From Anaerostipes butyraticus (lineage in GTDB: Bacteria; Bacillota; Clostridia; Lachnospirales; Lachnospiraceae), in assembly GCF_016586355.1 (NCBI RefSeq), contig NZ_BLYI01000014.1, forward strand, positions 1 to 56,721: 56,721 nt of DNA, written 5' to 3'. The stretch's first letter is position 1, and each line of letters opens with the position of its first letter. Below, piece by piece: positions 24,869 to 32,947 of the stretch. Under the pieces are notes generated by a model that searched no databases, was not told where the DNA came from, and saw only the letters and a list, made by a program, of their open reading frames with translations. The position numbers were made by a program, and so were the translations under genes.

Positions 24869-25738
24869 TTATTCGTCTGCTTTTCCGTCAGATCCGAATA
24901 ATTTGATCTTTGTAATAACCATATCTTTGATTGCTTCTGCTCCAGGAGCCAGTAATTTACGAGGGTCAAATCCTTTACCCTGCTGGTCTTTTCCTTCTTC
25001 GATATACTTACGTGTAGCTTCAGCAAACGCGATCTGGCATTCTGTGTTAACGTTGATCTTAGCTACTCCAAGAGAGATTGCTTTCTTGATCATATCATCC
25101 GGAATACCTGTACCTCCGTGTAATACTAAAGGCATATCTCCTGTTAACTTCTGGATTGCGTCTAATGTTTCGAAGCTTAATCCTTCCCAGTTTTCCGGAT
25201 ATTTTCCATGGATATTTCCGATTCCTGCTGCAAGCATTGTTACTCCTAAGTCTGCAACTGCTTTGCATTCTTCAGGATCAGCGCATTCACCTCTTCCGAT
25301 GACTCCATCTTCTTCTCCGCCGATAGATCCTACTTCAGCTTCGATAGACATTCCTTTTCCTCTTGTTACTGCTACCAGTTCTTTTGTCTTCGCAACATTC
25401 TCTTCGATTGGATAGTGAGATCCGTCAAACATTACAGAAGAGAATCCTGCTTCGATACATTTGTAGCATCCTTCATAAGAACCGTGGTCTAAGTGCAGTG
25501 CAACTGGTACGGAAATGTTCAGTTCTTCCAGCATTCCGTTTACCATTCCAACAACTGTCTTGTATCCTGTCATGTATTTTCCAGCACCTTCAGATACACC
25601 TAAGATAACTGGAGATCTTGTCTCTTCTGCTGCTAACAGAATTGATTTTGTCCACTCAAGGTTGTTGATGTTGAACTGTCCAACTGCGTAATGTCCGGCT
25701 TTCGCCTTGTTTAACATTTCTTTTGCTGATACTAACAT
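24869..25738 (-). CDS. fba: Class II fructose-1,6-bisphosphate aldolase
   Basis: Zinc-dependent glycolytic aldolase (289 residues) interconverting fructose-1,6-bisphosphate with DHAP and glyceraldehyde-3-phosphate. Seen: GHYAVGQFNINNLEW at the N terminus, zinc ligand region ALHLDHG, FDGSHYP, EAEVGSIGGEEDG, the His of NIHGKYP, VLHGGTG and INVNTE. RBS GGAGG is 8 bases from the ATG. It has its own promoter inside the end of the upstream kinase gene and its own terminator. The tagatose-bisphosphate form is an alternative but less likely. Confidence 0.95.
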   Translation of the reverse strand: MLVSAKEMLNKAKAGHYAVGQFNINNLEWTKSILLAAEETRSPVILGVSEGAGKYMTGYKTVVGMVNGMLEELNISVPVALHLDHGSYEGCYKCIEAGFSSVMFDGSHYPIEENVAKTKELVAVTRGKGMSIEAEVGSIGGEEDGVIGRGECADPEECKAVADLGVTMLAAGIGNIHGKYPENWEGLSFETLDAIQKLTGDMPLVLHGGTGIPDDMIKKAISLGVAKINVNTECQIAFAEATRKYIEEGKDQQGKGFDPRKLLAPGAEAIKDMVITKIKLFGSDGKADE

Positions 25739-25782
25739 AGTTTGTCCTCCATATAATTCGTTAACTTTTTCACATCAAGTTT

Positions 25783-25811
25783 ATTATACTCTATTCCATT
25801 CCTGGTTGCAA
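25783..25811 (-). promoter_or_regulatory. Promoter of fba overlapping the upstream stop codon
   Basis: TTGCAA (25806-25811), 17 bases, TATAAT (25783-25788) on the minus strand, about 45 bases before the fba start. The TAA stop of the kinase gene lies inside the -10 hexamer. Confidence 0.75.
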
Positions 25812-26572
25812 GCACTGGAATCTTCCATAGGCCGATAATCATTGTCTTCTTCCACTTCCAGAATCAGATTTCCTTTAACCGATGATTTCAGAACTCTTCT
25901 TACATTGGAGCTGTCGCTGTTTTCATACCATTTCTCTGCTTCTTCTCTGGAAAGCCCGCCTTTTTCTTTTCGCTGAATCAGGCGTTCCTTCAGCATTTTC
26001 TCCTCTGCAAGAATGAAAATTGTATCATCCGCCCATTTTTTTCGGAAAACCGTCCATGGTTCCTCGTCCAGCAGCAGCCAGTTTCCTTCCAGCAGTATGA
26101 TTTCTTTTTCCAGTTTTATGGCATCTTCCACTACATCGTGAATATTTCTGTCATAAACCGGCCATAAAATGGTTTCTTTTTTAATCCGGCACAGTTTCTC
26201 TCCCAGCTTCGCTGTATCATATGTTTCCGGACAGCCTTTTACTGCCTTCATCGGCACAGTTTTTCCCTGAACGACAGCATCATGAGAATTGATATAGTCT
26301 GAATGATAATGAAATCCATCCAGACCAGCCGCCTGAATTTCTGTCAGTTCCGGAATCTCCCTGGACAAATATTCAAGGAACTGACAAAGCGTTGTCTTTC
26401 CTGCGGCCGGAGGCGCTGCCATAAAAACCAGAAGCCGTTCCCCTCGTTCTTTCTGCAGATGAGTCATCCTTCGGAGCAGAGGGAGAAAAATCTCCTGAAC
26501 TGTCCTTTTATGATAAGACACTTCCATCTTAAACCCATTCACTGTAAACTGATATTTTCCCCAATCTTTCAT
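25784..26572 (-). CDS. P-loop nucleoside/nucleotide kinase family protein
   Basis: A 262-residue kinase of the uridine/pantothenate kinase-like P-loop group. Walker A is APPAAGKTTLCQ (about residues 53-64); GLDGFHYHSDYI and PVYDRNIHDVVED match the acceptor-site segments; EIILLEGNWLLLDEEPW is the Walker B region. The substrate is unknown: relatives phosphorylate fructose or nucleosides. AGAGGTATGGA precedes the ATG. Just downstream, fba has its own promoter, so linkage to glycolysis is only positional. Confidence 0.85.
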   Translation of the reverse strand: MKDWGKYQFTVNGFKMEVSYHKRTVQEIFLPLLRRMTHLQKERGERLLVFMAAPPAAGKTTLCQFLEYLSREIPELTEIQAAGLDGFHYHSDYINSHDAVVQGKTVPMKAVKGCPETYDTAKLGEKLCRIKKETILWPVYDRNIHDVVEDAIKLEKEIILLEGNWLLLDEEPWTVFRKKWADDTIFILAEEKMLKERLIQRKEKGGLSREEAEKWYENSDSSNVRRVLKSSVKGNLILEVEEDNDYRPMEDSSACNQEWNRV

Positions 26573-26591
26573 TCCATACCTCTTTTACATT

Positions 26592-26960
26592 CTATCGAAG
26601 CAGATCCCCCAGATAGTCATATCCAAACTGATAAACCGCAATATTTCGGATCACTGCGTGTCCGAAGAACAATATAATCCCCAGATACAGCATCCACAAT
26701 CCCGGTCTGCAGATTTGGATAGTTCTGTGAAGAATTTTCCCCGCCAGAAATCCTCCAAGGCACCATAAAACCATAACGACTCCATATAAAACAATAGGAT
26801 TGCATAGAAACGACCGTGTCAGATCCAGGTGCAGCAGCGCCCGGACCGCTCTGGTTCCCCCGCAGGCCGGGCAGTACAAATGGGTAATCTCCTTAAAAAA
26901 GCAGGGCATTTTCCAGAAAATGCTAAAATATATCGTCATGCTCTTCATCATAGCTGTCAT
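26592..26960 (-). CDS. DUF2752 domain membrane protein
   Basis: About 122 residues with the DUF2752 signature YCPACGGTRAVRALLHLDLT, RSFLCNPIVL, and three membrane helices (YGVVMVLWCLGGFLAG, LWMLYLGIILFFGHAVI). The start at 26960 overlaps the preceding gene by 38 bases; the frame is open further to 27023, but that part has no RBS or conserved sequence. It pairs with the DUF4190 protein upstream, a frequent association in Clostridia. Function unknown. Confidence 0.8.
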   Translation of the reverse strand: MTAMMKSMTIYFSIFWKMPCFFKEITHLYCPACGGTRAVRALLHLDLTRSFLCNPIVLYGVVMVLWCLGGFLAGKILHRTIQICRPGLWMLYLGIILFFGHAVIRNIAVYQFGYDYLGDLLR

Positions 26961-27363
26961 ACTGGTATTCCTGCCGGTCAATCCCCTGCAGATTTTCATC
27001 AAGAAGACTCTGAAATTCATCACTTAAAAGTATATTGAAAATGAAAATGAGAATCAAAATACAGGTTCCTATGATTGAAACAATACCGCATATAAGACCT
27101 GCTACTGCTTTCGGTTCTTTTTTCCCATTTCTTTTTGGGGCTACCGCAAATAAAACGATCGCAGCAATTCCGGTAAAGATTGCAAACGGAGAACAGCAGC
27201 ATGTGAGCATCAGCACAACAGAGACAATTCCCAGAACCAGCGCTGCTACTGTCAGGCCGTGGCTCGGTTCCTGTTCCGTATCCTGGTTTTGATCATTTTC
27301 CTGTTTCTGAAATTCTCCTTTCATCTCATATCCTGTATATGGATCATATTGCTTTTCTTCCAT
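26923..27363 (-). CDS. DUF4190 domain membrane protein
   Basis: A 146-residue protein: hydrophilic N terminus (EEKQYDPYTGYEMKGEFQ), two membrane helices with the DUF4190 pattern (LTVAALVLGIVSVVLMLTCC, AVAGLICGIVSIIGTCILIL) and an acidic tail (YDSYDEEHDDIF). AGGAGG, located in the last codons of the acetyltransferase gene, is 10 bases from the ATG. It overlaps the DUF2752 gene. Function unknown. Confidence 0.85.
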   Translation of the reverse strand: MEEKQYDPYTGYEMKGEFQKQENDQNQDTEQEPSHGLTVAALVLGIVSVVLMLTCCCSPFAIFTGIAAIVLFAVAPKRNGKKEPKAVAGLICGIVSIIGTCILILIFIFNILLSDEFQSLLDENLQGIDRQEYQYDSYDEEHDDIF

Positions 27364-27366
27364 ATA

Positions 27367-27831
27367 TTAGTATCCTCCTTCTTCTTTCTTTGATTCGGGA
27401 GCAGGTTCTTTCCTGATATAACGGATCATTCCCGGTCCCAGGCTGTCCGTCGGTCTGGAAATAAATCCATGTTTATGGTAGAAAGGCTCACGACCGACTG
27501 CGCACATCAGATCCAGCATAATCTCAGTTCCTTCTTCACACATGTCTTCTACCTGTTTGATCAGATCCTCAATGATCGCTCCTCCGATTCCATATCTCTG
27601 AAAATCCGGATGGATCATAAGATCCTGAATGTAGCAGATAACGGCCCCATCGCCGACCAGTCTCCCCATGCCTACAATCTGCGCGTCAATATAGGCACAC
27701 ACAATATAAAGGCTGTGATCCAGCGCCTTTTTTGCCTGCGTTCTGGAAAGTGGTTTGAACCCGACTGCCTTTCTCAGCTCCAGATACGTATCTACTCCCA
27801 TATGATTTGATATTAATGTCACCGTAGCCAT
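27367..27831 (-). CDS. GNAT family N-acetyltransferase
   Basis: A 154-residue acyltransferase with the acetyl-CoA-binding motif A (LMIHPDFQRYGIGGAIIEDL; R/QxxGxG/A) and motif B near YHKHGF. The substrate is unknown. AAAGGAAAG precedes the ATG. It is the first gene of a three-gene unit with the DUF4190 and DUF2752 membrane proteins; the RBS of the next gene lies in its last codons. Confidence 0.9.
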   Translation of the reverse strand: MATVTLISNHMGVDTYLELRKAVGFKPLSRTQAKKALDHSLYIVCAYIDAQIVGMGRLVGDGAVICYIQDLMIHPDFQRYGIGGAIIEDLIKQVEDMCEEGTEIMLDLMCAVGREPFYHKHGFISRPTDSLGPGMIRYIRKEPAPESKKEEGGY

Positions 27832-27924
27832 ATTTTCTTTCCTTTACTATGATTCCTATAAGAAACGAGAAGTATTATATCACGATATTTCTCGTTTTAA
27901 TAGAATTTTTTAGAAGATTTTACA

Positions 27925-27978
27925 AAAACGGAAACCCTGCCTTGGAAATCCATGATTTCCCGGCAGGGCTCCCGTTTT
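27925..27978 (-). terminator. Long-stem terminator of amtB-glnK
   Basis: A long hairpin: AAAACGG/CCGTTTT, then CCCTGCC/GGCAGGG, then GGAAATC/GATTTCC, with small internal loops. On the minus strand the stem is followed by TTTTTG. It lies 18 bases past the glnK stop. Confidence 0.85.
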
Positions 27979-27995
27979 GTATATTTTTAACTGAT

Positions 27996-28346
27996 TTAAT
28001 CCTGTAAGGCGTTAATTCCTGTTTCGCCTGTTCTGATCTTAATTACATTTTTTACTTCATAACTAAAGATCTTTCCATCTCCGACTTCGCCGGTAAATGC
28101 GGCATCCTGAATGGCTTTGATGGTTTTTTCCGCCCATTCTTCGGATGATACCACAATCTCAAATTTGATTTTCGGACGCAGCATAACATCTACTTTCGTT
28201 CCTCTGACCACTTCCGTAAATCCTTTCTGCGCTCCGCATCCCATAACCTGGGAAATCGTAATTCCGTTGACTTCAACTTTGTTCAATGCTTCTTTTACAT
28301 CTTCCAGCTTTTCTTCCCTTACAAAAGCCTCTACTTTCATTATCAT
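27996..28346 (-). CDS. glnK: PII nitrogen regulatory protein, GlnK type
   Basis: A 116-residue PII trimer subunit that would gate AmtB and report nitrogen/energy status by binding ATP/ADP and 2-oxoglutarate. Seen: KVEAFVREEKLEDVKEAL, GCGAQKGFTE in the T-loop base, RPKIKFEIVV and the C-terminal GDGKIFSYEVKNVIKIRTGE. In the T-loop the position equivalent to the uridylylated Tyr51 is Val (RGTKVDVM), so control by UMP transfer is excluded. RBS GGGGGAAT. It lies 21 bases after amtB. Confidence 0.94.
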   Translation of the reverse strand: MIMKVEAFVREEKLEDVKEALNKVEVNGITISQVMGCGAQKGFTEVVRGTKVDVMLRPKIKFEIVVSSEEWAEKTIKAIQDAAFTGEVGDGKIFSYEVKNVIKIRTGETGINALQD

Positions 28347-28367
28347 ATCTCAATTCCCCCGTTCTTT

Positions 28368-29606
28368 CTAATCCAAACCATTAAAGGACGGATATGCATT
28401 TTCATTATGTTCAGAAATATCGAGTCCGACCTTCTCTTCTTTTTCACTTACACGAAGCGGTCCGAAGAGCTTCGCAATGCCTGCGCAGATCAGAGTTCCC
28501 ACAACGGCTACTGCGATAGAAACAACGATTCCGATGATCTGTGCTACGAATAATCTGGAATCTCCGAATACAAGACCATCCCACTGTGCTACATCGTTGA
28601 TGGAACTAAGTCCGAATAATCCGGTTGCGATACCTCCCCAGATACCACCAATACCGTGGCATCCAAAAGCATCCAGCGCGTCATCGATTCCAAGTTTGCC
28701 TTTTACAAGTTTCACTCCGAAGAAGCAGATCGGGCTTACCAGAAGTCCAATGATCAAAGATGCCCATACCGGCACAAATCCTGCGCCCGGTGTGATCGCA
28801 ACCAGTCCGATTACAAGACCGGTAGATGCTCCTACCAGAGTTGGCTTTCCAGATGTAATTGTCTCGATTACCATCCAGGAAACAAGAGCTGCTGCAGCAG
28901 AAAGAGATGTTGTCATGAATGCGTGTGCTGCCAGTCCGTTTGCTGCCAATGCGCTTCCTGCGTTAAATCCATACCATCCGAACCATAACATTGCGGCTCC
29001 TAAAAATACGAACGGTGTGTTGTGTACATGATATGCTCCCTGGTCGTATCCTCTTCGTTTTCCTAACAGAATTGCGAGAACCAGTCCGCTGACACCTGAT
29101 GTGATATGTACAACGTTTCCTCCTGCGAAGTCAACAGAACCGATGCTTGCGAGGAATCCGCCTTCGCCCCATACCATATGAGCCATTGGATAGTAAACGA
29201 TCAGTGACCATAAAATAATAAAAATAACAAGAGATTTAAATCTCATTCTTCCAACGACAGATCCTGTGATCAGTGCCGGTGTAATCATTGCGAACATCAT
29301 CTGAAACGCTGCAAAGGCCAGGTTTGGAATGGTATCAGCATATGGTCCGGGATCCATTCCGACTCCCTGGAACAGGAACCATTTAGCTCCTCCGATGATT
29401 CCGCCGTGGTCTCCTCCGAAGGCCAGTGCGTATCCGAACAGTACCCACATAACGATGGATACGCCCATGATAAATACACATTGCATCATTGTATTTCCAA
29501 CATTTTTTCTCCGTACAAGGCCCCCATAAAAGAATGCAAGCCCAGGCGTCATGAAAAACACAAGCGCTGCACAGAGCAAAATAAATCCAGTATCTCCTGC
29601 GTTCAT
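28368..29606 (-). CDS. amtB: Ammonium transporter Amt
   Basis: A 412-residue integral membrane ammonium channel with 11 predicted helices. Signature parts: FMTPGLAFFYGGLVRRKNV, DFAGGNVVHITSG (first pore His), FGWYGFNAGSA, DDALDAFGCHGIGGIWGG (second His region). TGGAGGAA precedes the ATG. A promoter and a complete terminator hairpin lie in its leader, so expression is probably controlled by antitermination, as expected for a nitrogen-scavenging gene. Co-transcribed with glnK. Confidence 0.96.
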   Translation of the reverse strand: MNAGDTGFILLCAALVFFMTPGLAFFYGGLVRRKNVGNTMMQCVFIMGVSIVMWVLFGYALAFGGDHGGIIGGAKWFLFQGVGMDPGPYADTIPNLAFAAFQMMFAMITPALITGSVVGRMRFKSLVIFIILWSLIVYYPMAHMVWGEGGFLASIGSVDFAGGNVVHITSGVSGLVLAILLGKRRGYDQGAYHVHNTPFVFLGAAMLWFGWYGFNAGSALAANGLAAHAFMTTSLSAAAALVSWMVIETITSGKPTLVGASTGLVIGLVAITPGAGFVPVWASLIIGLLVSPICFFGVKLVKGKLGIDDALDAFGCHGIGGIWGGIATGLFGLSSINDVAQWDGLVFGDSRLFVAQIIGIVVSIAVAVVGTLICAGIAKLFGPLRVSEKEEKVGLDISEHNENAYPSFNGLD

Positions 29607-29667
29607 AATCTATTCCTCCATTCATTCTTTTCATTTGACGCCGCTGCCGCGGCCAGCCTCTCGAGAG

Positions 29668-29716
29668 AAAAAAAAGAGGTCCAAAGCACATTCCTTCATA
29701 TGCTTTAGACCTCTTT
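29668..29716 (-). promoter_or_regulatory. Leader terminator (attenuator) of amtB-glnK
   Basis: Minus-strand RNA can form a 16-bp stem, AAAGAGGTCUAAAGCA with UGCUUUGGACCUCUUU (one U.G pair), capped by a loop that can close to six bases, followed by U8. It begins within a few bases of the predicted transcription start and ends about 60 bases before amtB. The U.G pair would be a C.A mismatch on the other strand, supporting the minus orientation. No ANTAR-type two-hairpin target with the A1/G4 loop was found. Confidence 0.7.
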
Positions 29717-29726
29717 GTCGGTTTTT

Positions 29727-29755
29727 ATAATAGCAGACTATTTTTATTTATGCAA
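29727..29755 (-). promoter_or_regulatory. Promoter of amtB-glnK
   Basis: TTGCAT (29750-29755), 17 bases, TATTAT (29727-29732) on the minus strand. It lies between the response-regulator gene and the leader terminator. Confidence 0.72.
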
Positions 29756-29782
29756 GGGCTTTTTTCAAAATTTTTTGTATTT

Positions 29783-30496
29783 TTAGCCGGACAATTCATT
29801 TTCCAGCATCCGGTATCCCACGCCAACTTCTGTAAAAATATACTTGGGAACTGCCGGATTTTTCTCGATTTTCCGACGAATATTGGCCATATTCACCCTG
29901 AGGATCTGATTGTTTGTATCTGCATGAGGCCCCCAGATATCGCGGATGATCGCCTCATAGGTGATAACTCTTCCGGCGTTTTCAGCCAGCAGGGAAACCA
30001 GTTTGTATTCAATCTGCGTCAGCCGGACCTCTTTTCCTTCCAGAAAAACTCTGCGTTTGTCAAAATCAATTTTTAATTCCTGTGCCTTATATGCCGGAAT
30101 TCCGGTAGATGTCTCCACAGGCTGTCTCCGGTGCCGCAGCGCAGTCCGGATTCTTGCCAGCAGTTCCTGATTTCCAAAAGGTTTGGTAATATAGTCATCT
30201 GCTCCTCCGTCCAGAGCCCGCACCTTTTCTTCTTCATTATTTCTGGCAGAAATGATAATAATCGGCGTAACCGTCCATTCCCTGATTTTCTTCAGGACTT
30301 CCATTCCATCAATATCCGGGAGTCCAAGGTCCAGCAGGATGACATCCGGACAGTAAGATTCCGCACACTGCATTCCCTGTTCTCCTGTCGTACAAAGAAT
30401 GGTCTTATAACCATTGGCTTTCAAGATTGCAGACATAAAATTCCCGATATTTTCTTCATCTTCAATGATCAGCGCGGTCCTTTTAAACTCCATCAT
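29783..30496 (-). CDS. OmpR/KdpE-type response regulator
   Basis: A 237-residue regulator: receiver domain with phospho-acceptor Asp in VILLDLGLPDIDGM, Lys in DDYITKPF, and a winged-helix DNA-binding domain (RLTQIEYKLVSLLAENAGRV.., ..RVNMANIRRKIEKN, VGVGYRM). It resembles KdpE strongly. Its start overlaps the end of the sensor kinase gene by 14 bases. No kdpFABC potassium pump genes are in the window, so the target may lie elsewhere. Confidence 0.92.
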   Translation of the reverse strand: MMEFKRTALIIEDEENIGNFMSAILKANGYKTILCTTGEQGMQCAESYCPDVILLDLGLPDIDGMEVLKKIREWTVTPIIIISARNNEEEKVRALDGGADDYITKPFGNQELLARIRTALRHRRQPVETSTGIPAYKAQELKIDFDKRRVFLEGKEVRLTQIEYKLVSLLAENAGRVITYEAIIRDIWGPHADTNNQILRVNMANIRRKIEKNPAVPKYIFTEVGVGYRMLENELSG

Positions 30497-31619
30497 TACT
30501 CATTCCTCCATTTTCTTCTTCCAGCGGAAGGCTGAAATAAAATTCTGCTCCATTTTCATGATTTCTCGCATGGATTTCTCCCTGATGAGCCTGGATGATC
30601 GTCTTGCAGATCGTTAATCCGATGCCCATGCCTTTACGGCTCTCGTTATCTTTCGATCCTGCGCATCCGTCAAAAAGATGTTCCATGCGCTCTGGCTCAA
30701 TCCCATCCCCATAATCCTTTACATAAAATACTACATTTCGCCCTTCCTGTCGAGCGTAAAAATCAATCTCCTCGTGCTTTCCAGAATGAATCCAGGCATT
30801 TTCCAGAAGGTTCATGATCACCTGCTCGATCAGTGTCGGATCCATCGGAACCATAAGGAATTCCTTCGGAACTTTTACATTCACTTTCCCCTCCGGATAT
30901 CTTTTCTGAAACCGGATGACAGCTGATGACACAACTTCTTCCAAAGGCTCCGGCGTTTTCTTGACATGGGCCGCTTCCCCGTCATTATCATTCTGAATTC
31001 TTGTAATACTCAGCAGATTCTCCACCATATTCAGGAGCCAGTGGGCATCTTCCTGAATTCCCATGATCAGCTTATCTTTTGCTTCCTCATCCAGATAATC
31101 TTTTGCTTCCAGATAGGTAGCGCTGGCTCCGATCATTCCTGTCAATGGTGTTCGAAGATCATGGGAAATGGCCCGCAGAAGATTCGACCTCATGGCCTCT
31201 TTTTCCCTCTCAATTGTCAGCTTGTTGATCTGCTGGTTGTATTCATTCAGTTTTTCCAGCTTTTTTTCTCTTTCAATGGCTTCCTGGCGCTGAACATTCA
31301 GACTGGTAGTGGTCATATTGGTAATGACCGCAATTACCAGAATGCTGATAAATGTCATAGGATATCCATCAATCATAAAATTAATCCGAAAATAAGGATA
31401 CGTAAAACGCCAGTTGATCAGCAGTACACTGATGAAAGAAGAAATGATTCCCCACCAGTACCCTCGTGTAAATCTGGAAATCAGAAAAGTCGCAAGAACA
31501 TAAATCATGGGAATATTGTTTCCTGAATGGACATTCTGATAGAAAAAAATATGTGATACAAAAGTAGCTGCTGCCAGAAGTCCGGCCGATATCCCTAAAT
31601 CCTTCCAATACTTCATCAT
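30483..31619 (-). CDS. KdpD-like sensor histidine kinase (DUF4118)
   Basis: About 378 residues from ATG 31619 (GGAGGG 6 bases upstream); the frame is open to 31712 but covers an intergenic hairpin. Four membrane helices form a DUF4118 domain (IPMIYVLATFLISRFTRGYW), then a coiled segment, the H-box RAISHDLRTPLTGMIG, N-box LLENAWIHSG and G-boxes DYGDGIEPE and GMGIGLTICK. The N-terminal KdpD and USP domains of full KdpD are missing, as in the short Firmicutes form. Paired with the KdpE-like regulator. Confidence 0.9.
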   Translation of the reverse strand: MMKYWKDLGISAGLLAAATFVSHIFFYQNVHSGNNIPMIYVLATFLISRFTRGYWWGIISSFISVLLINWRFTYPYFRINFMIDGYPMTFISILVIAVITNMTTTSLNVQRQEAIEREKKLEKLNEYNQQINKLTIEREKEAMRSNLLRAISHDLRTPLTGMIGASATYLEAKDYLDEEAKDKLIMGIQEDAHWLLNMVENLLSITRIQNDNDGEAAHVKKTPEPLEEVVSSAVIRFQKRYPEGKVNVKVPKEFLMVPMDPTLIEQVIMNLLENAWIHSGKHEEIDFYARQEGRNVVFYVKDYGDGIEPERMEHLFDGCAGSKDNESRKGMGIGLTICKTIIQAHQGEIHARNHENGAEFYFSLPLEEENGGMSNDGV

Positions 31620-31645
31620 ACAAAACCCTCCCGGAAAGAAAGCGT

Positions 31646-31697
31646 AAAGCGGAGCACGTTCCCTGAAAAAACTCCTTTCAGGGAACTTGTCCGCTTT
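31646..31697. terminator. Long hairpin between DUF1934 gene and sensor kinase
   Basis: AAAGCGGA and GTTCCCTGAAA pair with TTTCAGGGAAC and TCCGCTTT around a 7-base loop with a small internal bulge. It starts 5 bases past the DUF1934 stop. The flanking T tract on the minus strand is broken (CTTTACGCTTTCTTT), so it may be a leaky terminator or a processing/stability hairpin. Confidence 0.6.
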
Positions 31698-31701
31698 GCT
31701 T

Positions 31702-32124
31702 TTATCCTTCATTTGATTTAATATTCACATCAATCCTGCACTTTGATATGTGATCCGAATTGATGGACAGATCATAATCTACCTGCAGGTTCATATGATC
31801 TTCCTTTTCCATCCAGCGGATATCACTGGTGCTGACTCCCAGCAGAAGACTTCCAAAAGGAGTATCATAGTAAGACAGATTCTCTTTTCCCTTCTCAAAT
31901 ACCATATGAGAATTCCTTCCGCCTTTTTTGGAAATCTCTACTGTCTTTGGCCCAATCTTCAGGATATTCTTCACCACCTGATGATCGTCCTCAATCTCAT
32001 CATACAAAATAAAATGTTTTCCATTCTTCAGATAATAATCTCCTGTCGTCATCATCTCAACAGGCTCCCCGTCATCCAGTTCCATCTGAAGCCCTGAGAT
32101 ATTGATCAATACATCTTTTGTCAT
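31702..32124 (-). CDS. DUF1934 domain protein (YwiB-like)
   Basis: A 140-residue soluble protein with a lipocalin/calycin-like beta-barrel pattern typical of DUF1934 (KDVLINISGLQMELDDGEPV, YYLKNGKHFILYDE, TPFGSLLLGVST, LQVDYDLSIN). The role is unknown. The RBS TTAGGAG spans the murI stop codon, 9 bases away, so it is translated with the ddl-murI operon. This gene order, with cell-wall precursor enzymes, hints at a role around wall synthesis (inference). Confidence 0.85.
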   Translation of the reverse strand: MTKDVLINISGLQMELDDGEPVEMMTTGDYYLKNGKHFILYDEIEDDHQVVKNILKIGPKTVEISKKGGRNSHMVFEKGKENLSYYDTPFGSLLLGVSTSDIRWMEKEDHMNLQVDYDLSINSDHISKCRIDVNIKSNEG

Positions 32125-32133
32125 ATGCCGCTC

Positions 32134-32937
32134 CTAATATTTCTCTATCTCTACTGTCTGAACGGAATCCACCCTGCATGGAAGCACCCGGTCTGCAAAG
32201 GTAAGGAACTGATCCGCGAGGTCACTGACATAATACTCATACCTGGCCACATGTCCTTTCTCCGCCTGCATTCCATCTTCTTTGAGCAGCTGCTTTAAGC
32301 ACTTCGCCACCTCAAACGCCGGATTGACCAGTGTCACGCCATCTCCCATAAAACGCTGGATCGGATTGATCAGCAGCGGATAATGGGTGCATCCAAGAAT
32401 CAGCGAATCAATATCATACTGACGAAATTCCCGCAGATACCTGGATACCATATCTTCTGTAATCCGGTCATCGATAAGCCCCTCTTCCACAAGAGGCACA
32501 AACAGGGGACATGCCTTAGTCACCACGGTCACTTTCGGATCCATCTTCCGCAGATAGGTCCCATACTGACCGCTTTTGATCGTAGCGTTGGTTCCAATGA
32601 TTCCGATATTTTTATTCTTTGTAGCCTTCATCGCCGCTACAGCTCCCGGCTGTACCATACCGATGATCGGCACGATGTATTCCCGCTGCAGTTCCGTCAG
32701 AGCCAGCGCACTGGCCGTATTACAGGCAACAACAACCGCTTTAACTCCTTTACTCAAAAGGAAATTGACGATCTGTCTGGAATAACGGATGATCGTATCC
32801 TTCGACTTGCTTCCATACGGAACCCGTGCTGTATCTCCAAAATAAATCATGCTCTCTTCCGGAAGCTGACGCATGATTTCTCTGGCCACTGTCAGACCGC
32901 CGACTCCGGAATCAAATACTCCTATTGGCTCATTCAT
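32134..32937 (-). CDS. murI: Glutamate racemase
   Basis: Cofactor-independent racemase (267 residues) making D-glutamate for peptidoglycan. Both catalytic cysteines are present: VVACNTASALAL and LILGCTHYPLL, and the start IGVFDSGVGGLTV is characteristic. TAGGAGGAGCC precedes the ATG, in the 10-base gap after ddl. Second gene of the ddl-murI-DUF1934 operon. Confidence 0.96.
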   Translation of the reverse strand: MNEPIGVFDSGVGGLTVAREIMRQLPEESMIYFGDTARVPYGSKSKDTIIRYSRQIVNFLLSKGVKAVVVACNTASALALTELQREYIVPIIGMVQPGAVAAMKATKNKNIGIIGTNATIKSGQYGTYLRKMDPKVTVVTKACPLFVPLVEEGLIDDRITEDMVSRYLREFRQYDIDSLILGCTHYPLLINPIQRFMGDGVTLVNPAFEVAKCLKQLLKEDGMQAEKGHVARYEYYVSDLADQFLTFADRVLPCRVDSVQTVEIEKY

Positions 32938-32947
32938 ATGGCTCCTC

